A stretch of 64,000 nucleotides of DNA from Leptolyngbya sp. FACHB-60 (lineage in GTDB: Bacteria; Cyanobacteriota; Cyanobacteriia; Phormidesmidales; Phormidesmidaceae): positions 62,001-126,000 of the forward strand of contig NZ_JACJOX010000016.1 in NCBI RefSeq assembly GCF_014695775.1, written 5' to 3'. The notes under the pieces were generated by a model, which was given only the letters and a program-made list of their open reading frames with translations, made no database searches and had not been told where the DNA came from. The position numbers were made by a program, and so were the translations under genes. Shown here one piece after another: positions 36,864-45,769 of this stretch (position 1 is the first letter of the stretch; the number at the start of each line of letters is the position of its first letter).

Positions 36864-37811
36864 ATGGCAACGGAGGCACTGGGCTGGTGGGGCGTCCCCC
36901 TGGGCATTTTGGCCGGTACCCTGCGGGGTAGCGTGCCCTTTCTGCTAGTCAGTTTGGGCGAATGCCTGACGGAGAAAAGCGGCAAAATTAACCTGGGCTT
37001 AGAGGGCACCCTGCTGATGGGAGCGATGAGCGCTTATGCCGTCTCCTACTTGAGTTCGGGCATAGTTGGCCCCACCCTGGCCCCTTGGCTGGGAGTGCTG
37101 ACGGCGGGAGTGGCGGGCATGGGGTTAGGAGCAATCCACGGTTGGCTGGCGCAGCAGCCAAGGGTCAACGATGTGGCGGTGGGCATCGCCATGATTATCT
37201 TTGGCGGCGGGCTAGCCAACTTTTTTGGCAAGCCCTTCATTCAACCCCAGGCGCCTCAGTTGCCCACCCTGGCAGCAGGCGGCTGGAGCAGCCTATCCCA
37301 GGTGCAGTCGGCGCTGCAAATCAGCCCGCTGTTTTTGTTGGGGGTGGCGATCGTGCCGTTGATGAGCTGGTTCTTCAAATCCACCCGCTGGGGCCTCTAC
37401 GTACGAGCCGTGGGCGACAGCCCCGACGCCGCCCTAGCTATGGGCATTTCGATTTTTTGGGTGCGCATGGCCAGCATTGTGGCGGGCAGCTTTTTAGCAG
37501 GCATTGGCGGGGCGAGTCTGTCGCTGTTTTACCCTGGCGTGTGGACCGAGCGCATCTCCAGTGGGCAGGGGTTGATGGCGGTGGCCCTGGTTATTTTTGC
37601 CCGCTGGCAGCCGTGGCAATGTCTGTGGGCCTCCCTGCTATTTGGCGGGGCCCAGGCGCTAGGGCCAGCATTTCAGTCGGTGGGTATTGATTCGTACTAT
37701 TACTTGTTCAACGCCGCCCCATACATTCTGACCCTGCTGATCATGATTGTCACCTGCTCACCCAAACGCACCCTAACTGGTGCTCCGGGGGCCTTAGGCC
37801 AAAGCGATTAG
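36864..37811 (+). CDS. ABC transporter permease of the BMP-type importer (second)
   Basis: This 315-residue second permease pairs with the upstream one to form the membrane channel. Typical segments are LVSLGECLTEKSGKINLGLEGTLLMG, PRVNDVAVGIAMIIFGGGLANFFG (both cut in places) and WGLYVRAVGDSPDAALAMGI, the last being the ATPase-contact region. Start ATG 36864 follows GAGGGGCAGCA, a reasonable ribosome site. No ATP-binding subunit gene follows; a complete importer needs one encoded elsewhere. Confidence 0.9.
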   Translation: MATEALGWWGVPLGILAGTLRGSVPFLLVSLGECLTEKSGKINLGLEGTLLMGAMSAYAVSYLSSGIVGPTLAPWLGVLTAGVAGMGLGAIHGWLAQQPRVNDVAVGIAMIIFGGGLANFFGKPFIQPQAPQLPTLAAGGWSSLSQVQSALQISPLFLLGVAIVPLMSWFFKSTRWGLYVRAVGDSPDAALAMGISIFWVRMASIVAGSFLAGIGGASLSLFYPGVWTERISSGQGLMAVALVIFARWQPWQCLWASLLFGGAQALGPAFQSVGIDSYYYLFNAAPYILTLLIMIVTCSPKRTLTGAPGALGQSD

Positions 37812-37942
37812 CGACCTGCCTCCCCATCCGCAGAGAGAATTATTCGCAGGAACATTGCAGTGGGATAATGAAAGCCGGCGCAACCCTGATGCGTGCGTCT
37901 TCGAACCCTGGCCGCCCTTGTAACTAGCCTGAGATATCACCC

Positions 37943-38359
37943 ATGACCCAAGCTGAGCAGCTCATTCGTATGGCAGAAGACGAGCTGACAGAGTACAGCA
38001 CCGACGCCCGCAAGATTGAGAAACTGCGCCGCAAGTTTAGCTTTGCTGTCCCCTATCCCCAGCAGCAGACCGTGCGGGATGAAGTGGCGGCAAGCATTCC
38101 CAACAATTTTGTTGCCAAGCTCATCCAAGAAAACCGTCAGACGGTGGCCCTGCCCTTTTGGGGCATCGGCGGGCTGGGGCTGCTGCTGGGTATTTCAGGC
38201 CAGCAACCCCTGGATTTCATTGCCACGGGCATTGGGTTTTACGTGGCCTTTCAGGTGCAAAAGCTGGGCTGGGAGTTGCAGGCCAAGCGACTGGTGCTGC
38301 AAACCCTCGATGAGATCGATGCCAGCGTGAAGAATCCAGAGCCGGAGACAGCCTCTTAG
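37943..38359 (+). CDS. Conserved-looking membrane-associated protein of unknown function
   Basis: This 138-residue protein is not assigned to a named family. The N-terminal half is charged and helical (MTQAEQLIRMAEDELTEYST, IEKLRRKFSFAVPY). The centre has hydrophobic stretches (VALPFWGIGGLGLLLGIS, DFIATGIGFYVAFQV) that could form a membrane hairpin. The C-terminal part is again a charged helix. Codon use and length are convincing for a gene. It stands alone between the importer and an SDR gene. Confidence 0.6.
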   Translation: MTQAEQLIRMAEDELTEYSTDARKIEKLRRKFSFAVPYPQQQTVRDEVAASIPNNFVAKLIQENRQTVALPFWGIGGLGLLLGISGQQPLDFIATGIGFYVAFQVQKLGWELQAKRLVLQTLDEIDASVKNPEPETAS

Positions 38360-38629
38360 CAAATTGTTCCGAGCAGAAGCTACCACCTACGCGGGAATGC
38401 GGGGCCTCACCCATTGAGAAGCAGCAGACAGTAGGGATATCTTCGTCTACGGAATGTCTTTGAGGCGATCGCACAGAGAGTCACTGCACCGCGACAGCCT
38501 GATGCGTTACGCTGGCGCGATAGCGCATTCCCATGCCACCCTAGGCCTTGTTTCGGGAAAAGTACTTTATTTCTGTCTAGGGTTGTCGCTGCAACGATCT
38601 GAACAATCAGCATTTAATTTTTCTCTGCT

Positions 38630-39409
38630 ATGGCCACCTCAATCGGAAACCAAACCGTTCTAATTACCGGCGCTAGCAGTGGCATTGGGGCCGCCTGTGC
38701 CCGCCGGTTTGCGGCTATCGGAGCGCGGCTGATTTTGGCCGCCCGCCGGTGGGAACCGCTGCAAACTCTAGCCGCCGAACTTCAGCAACAGCATGCTGCG
38801 GAAGTGCTGACAGTGGTGCTAGACGTGCGCCAGCGAGAGGCCGTCAGTGAGGCGATCGCACAATTACCAGAGGCTTGGCAGGCGATCGACATCTTGATCA
38901 ACAACGCTGGGCTCAGCCGGGGGCTCGACAAACAGTACGAAGCGCCCCTAGACGACTGGGAAGCGATGATCGACACCAACATCAAAGGATTGCTCTACGT
39001 GACGCGGGCAGTGGTGCCGGGCATGGTAGCGCGCGGGCGCGGCTACGTGGTAAATGTGGGCTCGATCGCCGGGCGGCAGACCTACCCGGGTGGCAGCGTC
39101 TACTGCGCCACCAAGGCCGCCGTTAGATCTCTGTCGGAGGGTCTCAAGCTTGACCTGCTGGGCACTCCGGTGCGGGTCACCAATATTGACCCCGGCCTGG
39201 TCGAAACCGAGTTTAGCCTGGTGCGCTTTGACGGCGATCGCGATCGCGCTCAGGGCGTTTACCAGGGCATGACCCCTCTAACTGGCGACGATGTGGCCGA
39301 CGTCATTGTGTTTGCCGTCACTCGCCCAGCCCATGTGAACGTCAGCGACGTAATGCTGATGCCGACCGCTCAAGCCTCCGTATTCCACACCCATCGGCAA
39401 GCTGAGTAA
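38630..39409 (+). CDS. Short-chain dehydrogenase/reductase (YdfG-like)
   Basis: This 259-residue NAD(P)-dependent oxidoreductase has a classic Rossmann fold. It shows the cofactor loop TGASSGIG (residues 14-21), AARRWE after the second strand (an Arg suggesting NADPH), INNAG, and the catalytic triad Ser145 (VGSIAG), Tyr158 and Lys162 (YCATK). The segment after it (NIDPGLVETEFSLVRFDGD) is like E. coli YdfG, which acts on 3-hydroxy acids and serine. The substrate here is unknown. Upstream, 38360-38629 shows no gene. Confidence 0.9.
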   Translation: MATSIGNQTVLITGASSGIGAACARRFAAIGARLILAARRWEPLQTLAAELQQQHAAEVLTVVLDVRQREAVSEAIAQLPEAWQAIDILINNAGLSRGLDKQYEAPLDDWEAMIDTNIKGLLYVTRAVVPGMVARGRGYVVNVGSIAGRQTYPGGSVYCATKAAVRSLSEGLKLDLLGTPVRVTNIDPGLVETEFSLVRFDGDRDRAQGVYQGMTPLTGDDVADVIVFAVTRPAHVNVSDVMLMPTAQASVFHTHRQAE

Positions 39410-39513
39410 TTTCCGCAAGTCGTTCGCTTGAGTCAGCTGCAAACACCTGAGCAACCGACCACCGCTATACAATGAGCGATGGCACAATCGTCCCTTCATT
39501 CGCAATATCGATT

Positions 39514-39978
39514 ATGACCCTTTCCGCTGGCGACCCCGCTCCCGACTTTAGCCTGCCCGATGCTACCGGCAAGACCTATAGCTTGACCGACCTTAAGGGA
39601 CAGCGAGTGGTGCTGTACTTTTACCCCCGCGACAACACTCCCGGCTGCACCAAAGAAGCCTGTGGGTTCCGCGATCGCTACGCCGACTACCAGGGTAAGG
39701 ATGCCATCGTGCTGGGGGTGAGCACTGACGACGCCAAGACCCACAGCAAGTTTATTGACAAGTTCAGCCTGCCCTTTCCGCTGCTGGTGGACGAGGGCGG
39801 CGAAGTGGCCAGCCGCTACGGCGTTTATGGCCTGAAAAAGTTCATGGGTAAAGAATATATGGGTATTACCCGCAGCACCTTTATCATCGGCTCCGACGGC
39901 AACCTGGAGAAAATTTACCTCCAAGTCAAAGCCGAAACCCACGCCGACGAAGTGCTCTCCGACCTGGAAACCCTCTAG
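39514..39978 (+). CDS. bcp: Thiol peroxidase of the Bcp/PrxQ type
   Basis: This 154-residue peroxiredoxin reduces peroxides with thioredoxin. The signature DNTPGCTKEACGFRD carries the peroxidatic Cys45 and the resolving Cys50 five residues on, as in atypical two-Cys PrxQ. ATG 39514 is preferred because the family begins near LSAGDPAPDFSLPD; an upstream frame from 39472 is not conserved. A NUDIX gene starts 3 bases after the stop. Confidence 0.93.
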   Translation: MTLSAGDPAPDFSLPDATGKTYSLTDLKGQRVVLYFYPRDNTPGCTKEACGFRDRYADYQGKDAIVLGVSTDDAKTHSKFIDKFSLPFPLLVDEGGEVASRYGVYGLKKFMGKEYMGITRSTFIIGSDGNLEKIYLQVKAETHADEVLSDLETL

Positions 39979-39981
39979 CCC

Positions 39982-40437
39982 ATGGCCTACTTCGCCCATA
40001 TTTTACGTACCCTGCTGGGGCTGCTGCTGCGCCGCCCTATCCTCGGTACCTGCGTCATTCCGTTAATGGCCAATGGCACCGTTGTGCTGGTACGCCGCCG
40101 CGACAACGGCCTGTGGAGTCTGCCCGGCGGCATTGTTGACTGGGGCGAAGACGTGATCACCGCCGCCGCCCGCGAGCTGAAAGAAGAGGCCGGGCTCCAG
40201 ACCGTGGGGTTAGAGCGTTTGGTGGGGGTATACTCCCAACCAGGACGCGATCCCCGATTTCATTCGGTGTGCGTGACGGTGGCGGTGCGGGTGACGGGCA
40301 AGCCCTATCCGGCTGATCCCCGTGAAATTCTGGAGGCCTCCGCCTTTAGCCGCGAAGAGCTGCCGTGGGATCGCCTCTCCCACGACCACCGTCAGCATTT
40401 GCAAGATTTCTTTAAGGGAGAAACGGTTTTAGCCTAA
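39982..40437 (+). CDS. NUDIX hydrolase
   Basis: This 151-residue enzyme hydrolyses a nucleoside diphosphate linked to another moiety. The NUDIX box is complete: GIVDWGEDVITAAARELKEEAGL, reported here as G-x5-E-x7-REL-x-EE-x-G. The N-terminus contains a hydrophobic stretch (HILRTLLGLLLRRPILGTCV) that could associate with the membrane. The substrate cannot be told. It is very probably co-transcribed with bcp, 3 bases upstream, which would suit a role in oxidised-nucleotide clean-up, though that is speculation. Confidence 0.9.
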   Translation: MAYFAHILRTLLGLLLRRPILGTCVIPLMANGTVVLVRRRDNGLWSLPGGIVDWGEDVITAAARELKEEAGLQTVGLERLVGVYSQPGRDPRFHSVCVTVAVRVTGKPYPADPREILEASAFSREELPWDRLSHDHRQHLQDFFKGETVLA

Positions 40438-40517
40438 GCTTTGGGTAAGTTTGCTGGGTCTGACGGACTGGGCACTACCCTCCGGTTACCCTAGTGCCAT
40501 CTACCCACCGCGTCCCT

Positions 40518-41384
40518 ATGCCGTTACCCGCTGAGATTCCCATTCGCACTGGCCGCATGAAGCTCCCCAGCGGCAACCTGTTTTGGCATGAGGGCGGCAA
40601 AACCCAGGCAGAAACGGTGATTTTCTTACATGGGTCTTGGCAAGACAGCACCCAGTGGCTACCGGCCATGCAGTGCCTGGCTCCTCAATACCACTGCTTG
40701 GCCCCCGACTTGCTGGGTTTTGGCGAGTCGTGGCGAGAGGGAAAAGCCTACTCGGTGGCCCTCCAGGTAGAAGCATTGCACAGCTTGCTGAGCGCCCTAC
40801 GCATTCATCGCTTTCGACTGGTGGGCCATTCTCTAGGAGCCTGGGTAGCAGGCCAGTATGCCCTCACCTACCCCGACCAGGTGCAGAGCCTGACGGTGAT
40901 AGCTCCCGAGGGAGTGAACGATCGCACGTTACGAGGCCGCTGGCAGCGCGATCGCTGGCTGGTGGCCCCCTGGTCACCCCTGCCCCTGATGCTGCCCTGG
41001 CTGGGTAAAGCCGCCTGGGTCAGAGCGCTGCGCGATCGCCGCCGCTGCCTGCGTCAGTCCCCTGCTGCCTGCAAAACGCTTTTTCAGCGCCGCACCGCCG
41101 CCATCAACGGCGAACTGCTACACCAGGGGCTAGGCCAACTCTGGTTGCCGACCCTGGTGCTAGAGGCTGCCGCCGCTGACTCCGTGACTCACCAGCTCAC
41201 CCAGACCTGGCTGCGCCTCCTGCCCGATCCCCAATACCGCGAACTCACCGCCGCCCATACATCCTTAGGAGTGGATGAGCAGGAGATTGCAACCGCCCTC
41301 GATCAGCTCAAGCTCCCCGAGCTGCCCTTTCAGGTGCGCAAGACACCTGCGGCACCCACTCAACCCAGCTCAACGGTGCCTTAG
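40518..41384 (+). CDS. Alpha/beta-fold hydrolase
   Basis: This 288-residue protein has the oxyanion-hole sequence FLHGSWQDSTQW, the nucleophile elbow LVGHSLGAWVA and a late His (TAAHTSLG) that could complete the triad. The substrate is unknown. The frame opens at GTG 40494, but ATG 40518 (MPLPAEIPI) is a simpler start. The stop codon overlaps that of the convergent next gene by four bases (41381-41384), so the two genes share their very ends. Confidence 0.82.
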   Translation: MPLPAEIPIRTGRMKLPSGNLFWHEGGKTQAETVIFLHGSWQDSTQWLPAMQCLAPQYHCLAPDLLGFGESWREGKAYSVALQVEALHSLLSALRIHRFRLVGHSLGAWVAGQYALTYPDQVQSLTVIAPEGVNDRTLRGRWQRDRWLVAPWSPLPLMLPWLGKAAWVRALRDRRRCLRQSPAACKTLFQRRTAAINGELLHQGLGQLWLPTLVLEAAAADSVTHQLTQTWLRLLPDPQYRELTAAHTSLGVDEQEIATALDQLKLPELPFQVRKTPAAPTQPSSTVP

Positions 41385-42124
41385 CTCTCCACAGGGCTAG
41401 TTGTCAGCGTCTTCATCAGCAGTTGAGACAGTTCTTCGGCCCGGGTGAGCACCATCAGATGGCCGCCATCGGGCACGACCACATCGGCATTGCGGTAGCC
41501 AAAGGGAAAGACGCGATCGCTACTGCCGTGAATGTGAACCAAACCCTCAGGCACCACCTGATTTTGCCAGCTCACCACCTGATTGATGGCCCACTTGAGA
41601 AACCAGGGATCGGTATCGACCAACACCTGCTTAAACAGTGAGCAGTCATCGCGGTTGTTGAGGCCAAACAGCCAGGTCAAAAGCCAATGCACTGCCCACA
41701 GCAGCTGCTTAAAGGGCACCACCAGTTGCACCGGCAGCCAGCGAAACACCTTAAAGTAGGCCGGGATTTCCGCCCCAGTAGTCGCGCTAGAAATCACAAT
41801 CACCTGCTCCGGGCAACAGAGCTTCGCCATCTCGATCGCCATTAGCCCGCCAAAGGAAAGCCCCACCAGAATCGGGTTTTCTACCGTCACCTGAGTCAGC
41901 AATCGCTGAGCATACTGCTCGATGGATTCATGGCGTTGAGGGCGCTGCCAAAGAATGTGCACGGGCCGATAGCCCTCTAGCTGCAAGCGTTGAAACACCC
42001 GCCAGTCGGCACCGAGACCGCTGATAAAGTAGATCTCTCGCTCGGCGATCGCCAGATCAGTGTCTTCTGCGATCGCCGGAGCTTCAGCTTTGCCCTTTGG
42101 AGATGATGTGGCGGTGCCAACCAT
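41381..42124 (-). CDS. Alpha/beta-fold hydrolase
   Basis: This 247-residue alpha/beta hydrolase starts with a variable, Ser/Pro/Ala-rich 25-residue leader. Its core contains IYFISGLGADWRVFQRL, the nucleophile elbow LVGLSFGGLMAIE, the acid loop HGSSDRVFP and the His in VPDGGHLM. ATG 42124 is used because a frame from 42178 would overlap the upstream neighbour. The substrate is unknown. It converges on, and overlaps by four bases, the other hydrolase. Confidence 0.82.
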   Translation of the reverse strand: MVGTATSSPKGKAEAPAIAEDTDLAIAEREIYFISGLGADWRVFQRLQLEGYRPVHILWQRPQRHESIEQYAQRLLTQVTVENPILVGLSFGGLMAIEMAKLCCPEQVIVISSATTGAEIPAYFKVFRWLPVQLVVPFKQLLWAVHWLLTWLFGLNNRDDCSLFKQVLVDTDPWFLKWAINQVVSWQNQVVPEGLVHIHGSSDRVFPFGYRNADVVVPDGGHLMVLTRAEELSQLLMKTLTTSPVES

Positions 42125-42131
42125 GCTTGCC

Positions 42132-42509
42132 TTAGCCCTTGAGCGCCTCAATCTCACGGCGAATTGTCGCCAGCTCAAGGGTAAGGGCCTCTAGATCGCT
42201 CTGCACAGCGGTGTCGACTACAGTGCTGGCCACGGTGGTGATTGTGGTCTCACCGGCTGCCGAGTTAGAGCCGCCAAAAGGGTTAGGCACTTGGCTGAGC
42301 AATCCATCCACAAACTGCCGGGCCTCACGCTCGGTGACCTCGCCTTTGACCTCTAACTCTTCGGTGAGGCGGTTGACGTCGCCGCCCAGTTCAGAAAACT
42401 TTTGGCTTGAGGTTTCGGGGTCCTGTATGGCTTCAATCAACGATGCGGTGGCCCCGAGGGTAACGCGAATTCCCTTCTGCAAGGTTTGAGACAGGTCATC
42501 AGGGTACAT
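42132..42509 (-). CDS. Small phasin-like helical protein
   Basis: This 125-residue protein starts MYPDDLSQTLQKGIRVTLGA and continues with amphipathic helices (TEELEVKGEVTEREARQFVDGLL). A Thr/Val-rich middle (TTITTVASTVVDTAV) and a short C-terminal coiled coil (LEALTLELATIRREIEALKG) follow. This layout resembles small phasin-like proteins and is not a firm assignment. The start at 42509 avoids an N-terminal stretch of different character. It lies 7 bases upstream of the alpha/beta hydrolase on the same strand and may form an operon with it. Confidence 0.65.
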   Translation of the reverse strand: MYPDDLSQTLQKGIRVTLGATASLIEAIQDPETSSQKFSELGGDVNRLTEELEVKGEVTEREARQFVDGLLSQVPNPFGGSNSAAGETTITTVASTVVDTAVQSDLEALTLELATIRREIEALKG

Positions 42510-42687
42510 AGCTTGCTGCCTTAAAAACTCCAAATCAAGCGCTTGATGGTCAAAGCAGACCGCTCTAAACGCAACCAATGCCGCTCCGGCGGTCTTTGGC
42601 GCTCATATTCTATCGCGCCTCTCCGATTGGATGTGGCATCTCAGGCTACTATCCCACCTGGGGTATAGAGAGGCAACTTAGTACCCT

Positions 42688-43026
42688 CTAGCCCAGATAC
42701 GTGATGACGTCGTCATAGATCTGCGACAGCTCGGCCTCGGTGGTGACGCGAATGCGATCGTCCCGCAAGGTCAGCAGCACCTTGGCCGCAAAGGGGCTGG
42801 GCCAAATGTTGGGATTGCAAAACACCTCCAGAAACACCTCTCCGCTGTGGCGATATTCCATCAGCGATTGGGGAATCCGACGACTGGTGTCTCCCCCCTG
42901 GGCAGCAGCGCTTTTCAGCGCAGTCATCAGCTCGTCTAGAGAGGCCTTAAGAGACTGGGCCGCTTCTACCGAAAAGGTAAAGCGAACAGATCCCTGGGGC
43001 AGGTTGAAGGTGAGGGGGGTGCTCAT
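42688..43026 (-). CDS. Conserved hypothetical protein
   Basis: This 112-residue protein is not recognised. It starts MSTPLTFNLPQGSVRFTFSV and has a central helix (SLKASLDELMTALKSAA). It ends with a mixed alpha/beta pattern (KVLLTLRDDRIRVTTEAELSQIYDDVITYLG in part). No signal peptide or membrane segment is seen, so it should be a small soluble protein. ATG 43026 is preferred over a frame open to 43140, whose extra 38 residues look non-coding. Confidence 0.6.
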   Translation of the reverse strand: MSTPLTFNLPQGSVRFTFSVEAAQSLKASLDELMTALKSAAAQGGDTSRRIPQSLMEYRHSGEVFLEVFCNPNIWPSPFAAKVLLTLRDDRIRVTTEAELSQIYDDVITYLG

Positions 43027-43570
43027 AGATGCAGTATCTCGTTGCGATCGGTTAAACAGAGTCGTCGGTTTGGCTGGCCACTGAAGCCAAAACGTTTCAC
43101 TCATTGGAGCTAATCCAGCCAAACAATTGGGCCACCCCATTGTGTCACCTGGGTGTCACTGGGCGATTAGGGTGGGTGCCTAGACTGGCGATCGCCCTCA
43201 CCCATTCACCCATTCACCCATTCACCCATTCACCCCTGTCGCCCCAGCCTCGCCCCGAACCTTCGTCAAAAGTAACGATAGGTTACGTTGTGTGTCTTGC
43301 TACGGCACAAAGCCAGTTTATATATAGCCACCCGGCACACCATTCAAATCCCAAAGAAAACCCTAAAGCTTTGCCAAATCAAGGGTTTACCTCTCTAAAG
43401 TAGTAAGTAACAACCCAGGTATGAGGACTAAGGTATGTATTTAGTTCTGTAATCATACGCTTGAGTGTTTACTCCTACGGAGCTTCGCTCGGCTCAGCAG
43501 CTTGGGGACAACGCCCCAAAACGCCATCCGAAGCCCGTTCCCCGATCGCATTGCTACCGCTGGAGATGGC
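43027..43570. other. Divergent intergenic region upstream of ctaA
   Basis: This 544-base gap holds the octamer array (43198-43237), a short GTAAC-GATAG-GTTAC inverted repeat (43272-43286) and an A/T-rich TTTATATATAG patch (43317-43327) that could include a -10 element for ctaA. No RNA gene was recognised. Open frames across it read through the repeats and are not called. Confidence 0.4.
43198..43237. repeat. Tandem octamer repeat (TCACCCAT)
   Basis: TCACCCAT occurs four times in a row, followed by TCACCCCT: five 8-base units in the gap between the 112-residue protein and ctaA. The unit differs from the reverse complement of the 36755-36786 array (CCACCCAT) by a single base, so the two arrays belong to one repeat family in opposite orientation. 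Confidence 0.88.
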
Positions 43571-44602
43571 ATGGCCGCAAACTTTCCCTCGCTTTTATCC
43601 CCGGCTACAGCCCGTGAAGCGCTGTGGCCCAACAATAACGCTGCTCCTACCCCGGTCGATCGCATTCGTCGACTGGTTTGGAAGATTGCCGTGGCTACCC
43701 TCGCCCTCATGGCTGTAGGCAGCGCTACCCGGGTAATGAATGCGGGTCTGGCCTGCCCTGACTGGCCCTTGTGCTACGGCCAACTGGTGCCTCAGCAGCA
43801 GATGAACCTCCAGGTGTTCTTAGAGTGGTTCCACCGGCTCGATGCCGCCCTAATTGGTCTCAGCACCCTGTGGCTGGTCGCTCTCAGCCTGTGGTATCGA
43901 CGGCAGGTGCCCGATTGGCTGCCCTGGGCAGCGGTAGGGGCGCTGGCGCTCATTGGTGTGCAGGGAGCGCTCGGGGGCCTGACGGTAACCCAGCTGCTGC
44001 GCTTTGACATTGTCACAGCCCACCTAGGTACGGCACTACTGTTCTTTAGCGCCATGTTAGTCATTGCCTGCTGCCTACTGCCCTACCGCAGCACCGGCAC
44101 CGTGGGTCGTTTGCCCTGGATTGGCTTAGCAGCACTGGCCGTGGTCTACACCCAATGCCTGCTGGGGGGCCTGGTAGGGTCACGCTGGGCGGCGCACCAG
44201 TGCCTAGGGCTCAAGGAGCTGTGCCAGGTGATGAATAGCCATCTGCTGGGCATTGTGCCCACCACAGCCATGGTGCTGGCGCTGACCTGGACAGTGTGGC
44301 GCACTCCAGCCCTAACTTATCCCTTAAGGCGGCTAGGCAGCCTGGTCAGCGTGCTGCTGGTGCTTCAGCTAGTGATGGGCATTGCGACCTTTCGGCTCCG
44401 GCTACAAATTGAGCCGCTGACGGTAGCTCACCACACCTTGGGGGCAGCGCTGGTGGGCACCCTAGTGTGTTTTACGGTGCTGGCCTGGCGCGATGCGCGC
44501 AGCGATCTGTCCCAGAGTCGCCTAGAGTCGCCCCCTGAGGATGGTCGTCTGGGCACCGCCGAAACCCCCTCTACTCCCACAGTTTCTACCGCCGAGGTCT
44601 AA
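43571..44602 (+). CDS. ctaA: Heme A synthase (CtaA/COX15)
   Basis: CtaA oxidises the methyl group of heme O to make heme A for cytochrome c oxidase, in the membrane. The 343-residue protein has eight hydrophobic helices and the heme-ligand region: GSATRVMNAGLACPDWPLCYG, EWFHRLDAALIGL with a conserved His, VTAHLGTALL, and a second His pair in the C-terminal half (MNSHLLGIV, VAHHTLGAAL). ATG 43571 (MAANFPSLLS) follows GGAGA; the frame could reach 43502. CtaB follows. Confidence 0.92.
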   Translation: MAANFPSLLSPATAREALWPNNNAAPTPVDRIRRLVWKIAVATLALMAVGSATRVMNAGLACPDWPLCYGQLVPQQQMNLQVFLEWFHRLDAALIGLSTLWLVALSLWYRRQVPDWLPWAAVGALALIGVQGALGGLTVTQLLRFDIVTAHLGTALLFFSAMLVIACCLLPYRSTGTVGRLPWIGLAALAVVYTQCLLGGLVGSRWAAHQCLGLKELCQVMNSHLLGIVPTTAMVLALTWTVWRTPALTYPLRRLGSLVSVLLVLQLVMGIATFRLRLQIEPLTVAHHTLGAALVGTLVCFTVLAWRDARSDLSQSRLESPPEDGRLGTAETPSTPTVSTAEV

Positions 44603-44693
44603 AGACGTTCGCCGTCGTAATGAGGTTGTTACCACCTTTTTCGAACCCGTTGAGCTGACAGCTACGGCTTTAAAACCATTTAGGATTTTTTGC

Positions 44694-45674
44694 ATGAATC
44701 AGACCACCACATGGACTGCCCCCACTCGGCACCACGAGACCTTTAAGGCCGTTGTGCAGAGCTATGTGCAGCTCACCAAGCCCCGCATCATCCCCCTGCT
44801 GCTGATTGAGACAGCAGCGGCGATGTGGGTGGCGAGCCAGGGCGAAATCGACCCGGTGCTGTTGATGGTGACCCTGCTGAGCGGCACCCTGGCAGCGGCT
44901 TCGGCTCAGACCATCAACTGCGTCTACGATCGCGACATTGACTTTGACATGGAGCGCACTCGCCACCGTCCCATTCCCGCCGGACGCATTCAGGTGCGCG
45001 ACGCGCTGGTGTTTGCTGGGGTGCTGGCGGTGCTGTCTTTTGGCCTGCAAGCCTGGGTGGCCAACCTGCTGAGCGCCGGGCTGGCCATGCTGGGCATTGC
45101 CATTTACGTGGGGGTCTATACCCTCTGGCTGAAGCGATCTTCGCCTCAAAACATCGTTATCGGCGGCGCTGCCGGAGCGATTCCACCCCTGGTGGGCTGG
45201 GCAGCAGTGACGGGCGATCTGCCCCTGGCGGCATGGCTATTTTTTGCGATCGTGTTTATCTGGACGCCGCCCCACTTTTGGGGACTGGCCATGCTAATTC
45301 AAGATGACTACGCCAAGGTCAACGTGCCGATGATGCCGGTGATCGCAGGCGACGAGGCCACGGCGCAGCAGATCTGGTACTACACCCTGGTGTTGGTGCC
45401 CCTGACGCTGATGATGACGTTTCCCCTAGGAGCGACTGGTGCGGTGTATGCGGCGATCGCCCTAGTGCTAGGAGTTATGTTCATTCAGCGGGCCTGGGCA
45501 TTGCTGCAAGCGCCGAGCGATCGCGACTTGGCCAAAGGACTGTTCAAGTTCTCCATTCTCTACATGATGCTGCTGTCGGCCGGCATGGTAGTCGATAGCT
45601 GGCCCGTGACCCGTGCCCTGGTGGCAAGCCTTTCAAGCCATCTAGAGCCCTTAATCAGCATGCTGCCCTTCTAA
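44694..45674 (+). CDS. ctaB: Protoheme IX farnesyltransferase (heme O synthase)
   Basis: CtaB adds a farnesyl group to protoheme, giving heme O, the CtaA substrate. The 326-residue UbiA-type membrane prenyltransferase has the aspartate-rich motif NCVYDRDIDFDMERTRHRP for the diphosphate and the second conserved region QDDYAKVNVPMMPV. Membrane helices cover the rest. ATG 44694 gives the normal N-terminus (YVQLTKPRIIPLLLIETAAA). It is downstream of ctaA in the same direction with 91 bases between. The cox genes that usually accompany it are not in the window. Confidence 0.95.
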   Translation: MNQTTTWTAPTRHHETFKAVVQSYVQLTKPRIIPLLLIETAAAMWVASQGEIDPVLLMVTLLSGTLAAASAQTINCVYDRDIDFDMERTRHRPIPAGRIQVRDALVFAGVLAVLSFGLQAWVANLLSAGLAMLGIAIYVGVYTLWLKRSSPQNIVIGGAAGAIPPLVGWAAVTGDLPLAAWLFFAIVFIWTPPHFWGLAMLIQDDYAKVNVPMMPVIAGDEATAQQIWYYTLVLVPLTLMMTFPLGATGAVYAAIALVLGVMFIQRAWALLQAPSDRDLAKGLFKFSILYMMLLSAGMVVDSWPVTRALVASLSSHLEPLISMLPF

Positions 45675-45737
45675 GTCAATTTCCGAGCAAACAGAATGAG
45701 CACATCAACACAAGGAGGCTGAGGGAACAGCCTACAA

Positions 45738-45769
45738 GCTTTCTGAGGACGAGTGTGTCTCCAGAAAGC
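45738..45769 (+). terminator. Hairpin after ctaB
   Basis: GCTTTCTG (45738-45745) and CAGAAAGC (45762-45769) form a perfect 8-bp stem around a 16-base loop that may pair further (AGGAC/GTCTC, partly). It lies about 65 bases beyond the ctaB stop. There is no T-run, so a terminator role is only suggested. Confidence 0.4.

Noticed and set aside
37890..37915. TTCGAACCC, which looks like a tRNA T-loop
   Set aside because: The flanking bases do not form a T-stem and no acceptor, D or anticodon arms can be built around it.
44541..44693. Longer start for ctaB overlapping the end of ctaA
   Set aside because: The extra 51 residues overlap ctaA in another frame and are not similar to the N-terminus of any CtaB; ATG 44694 fits the family.
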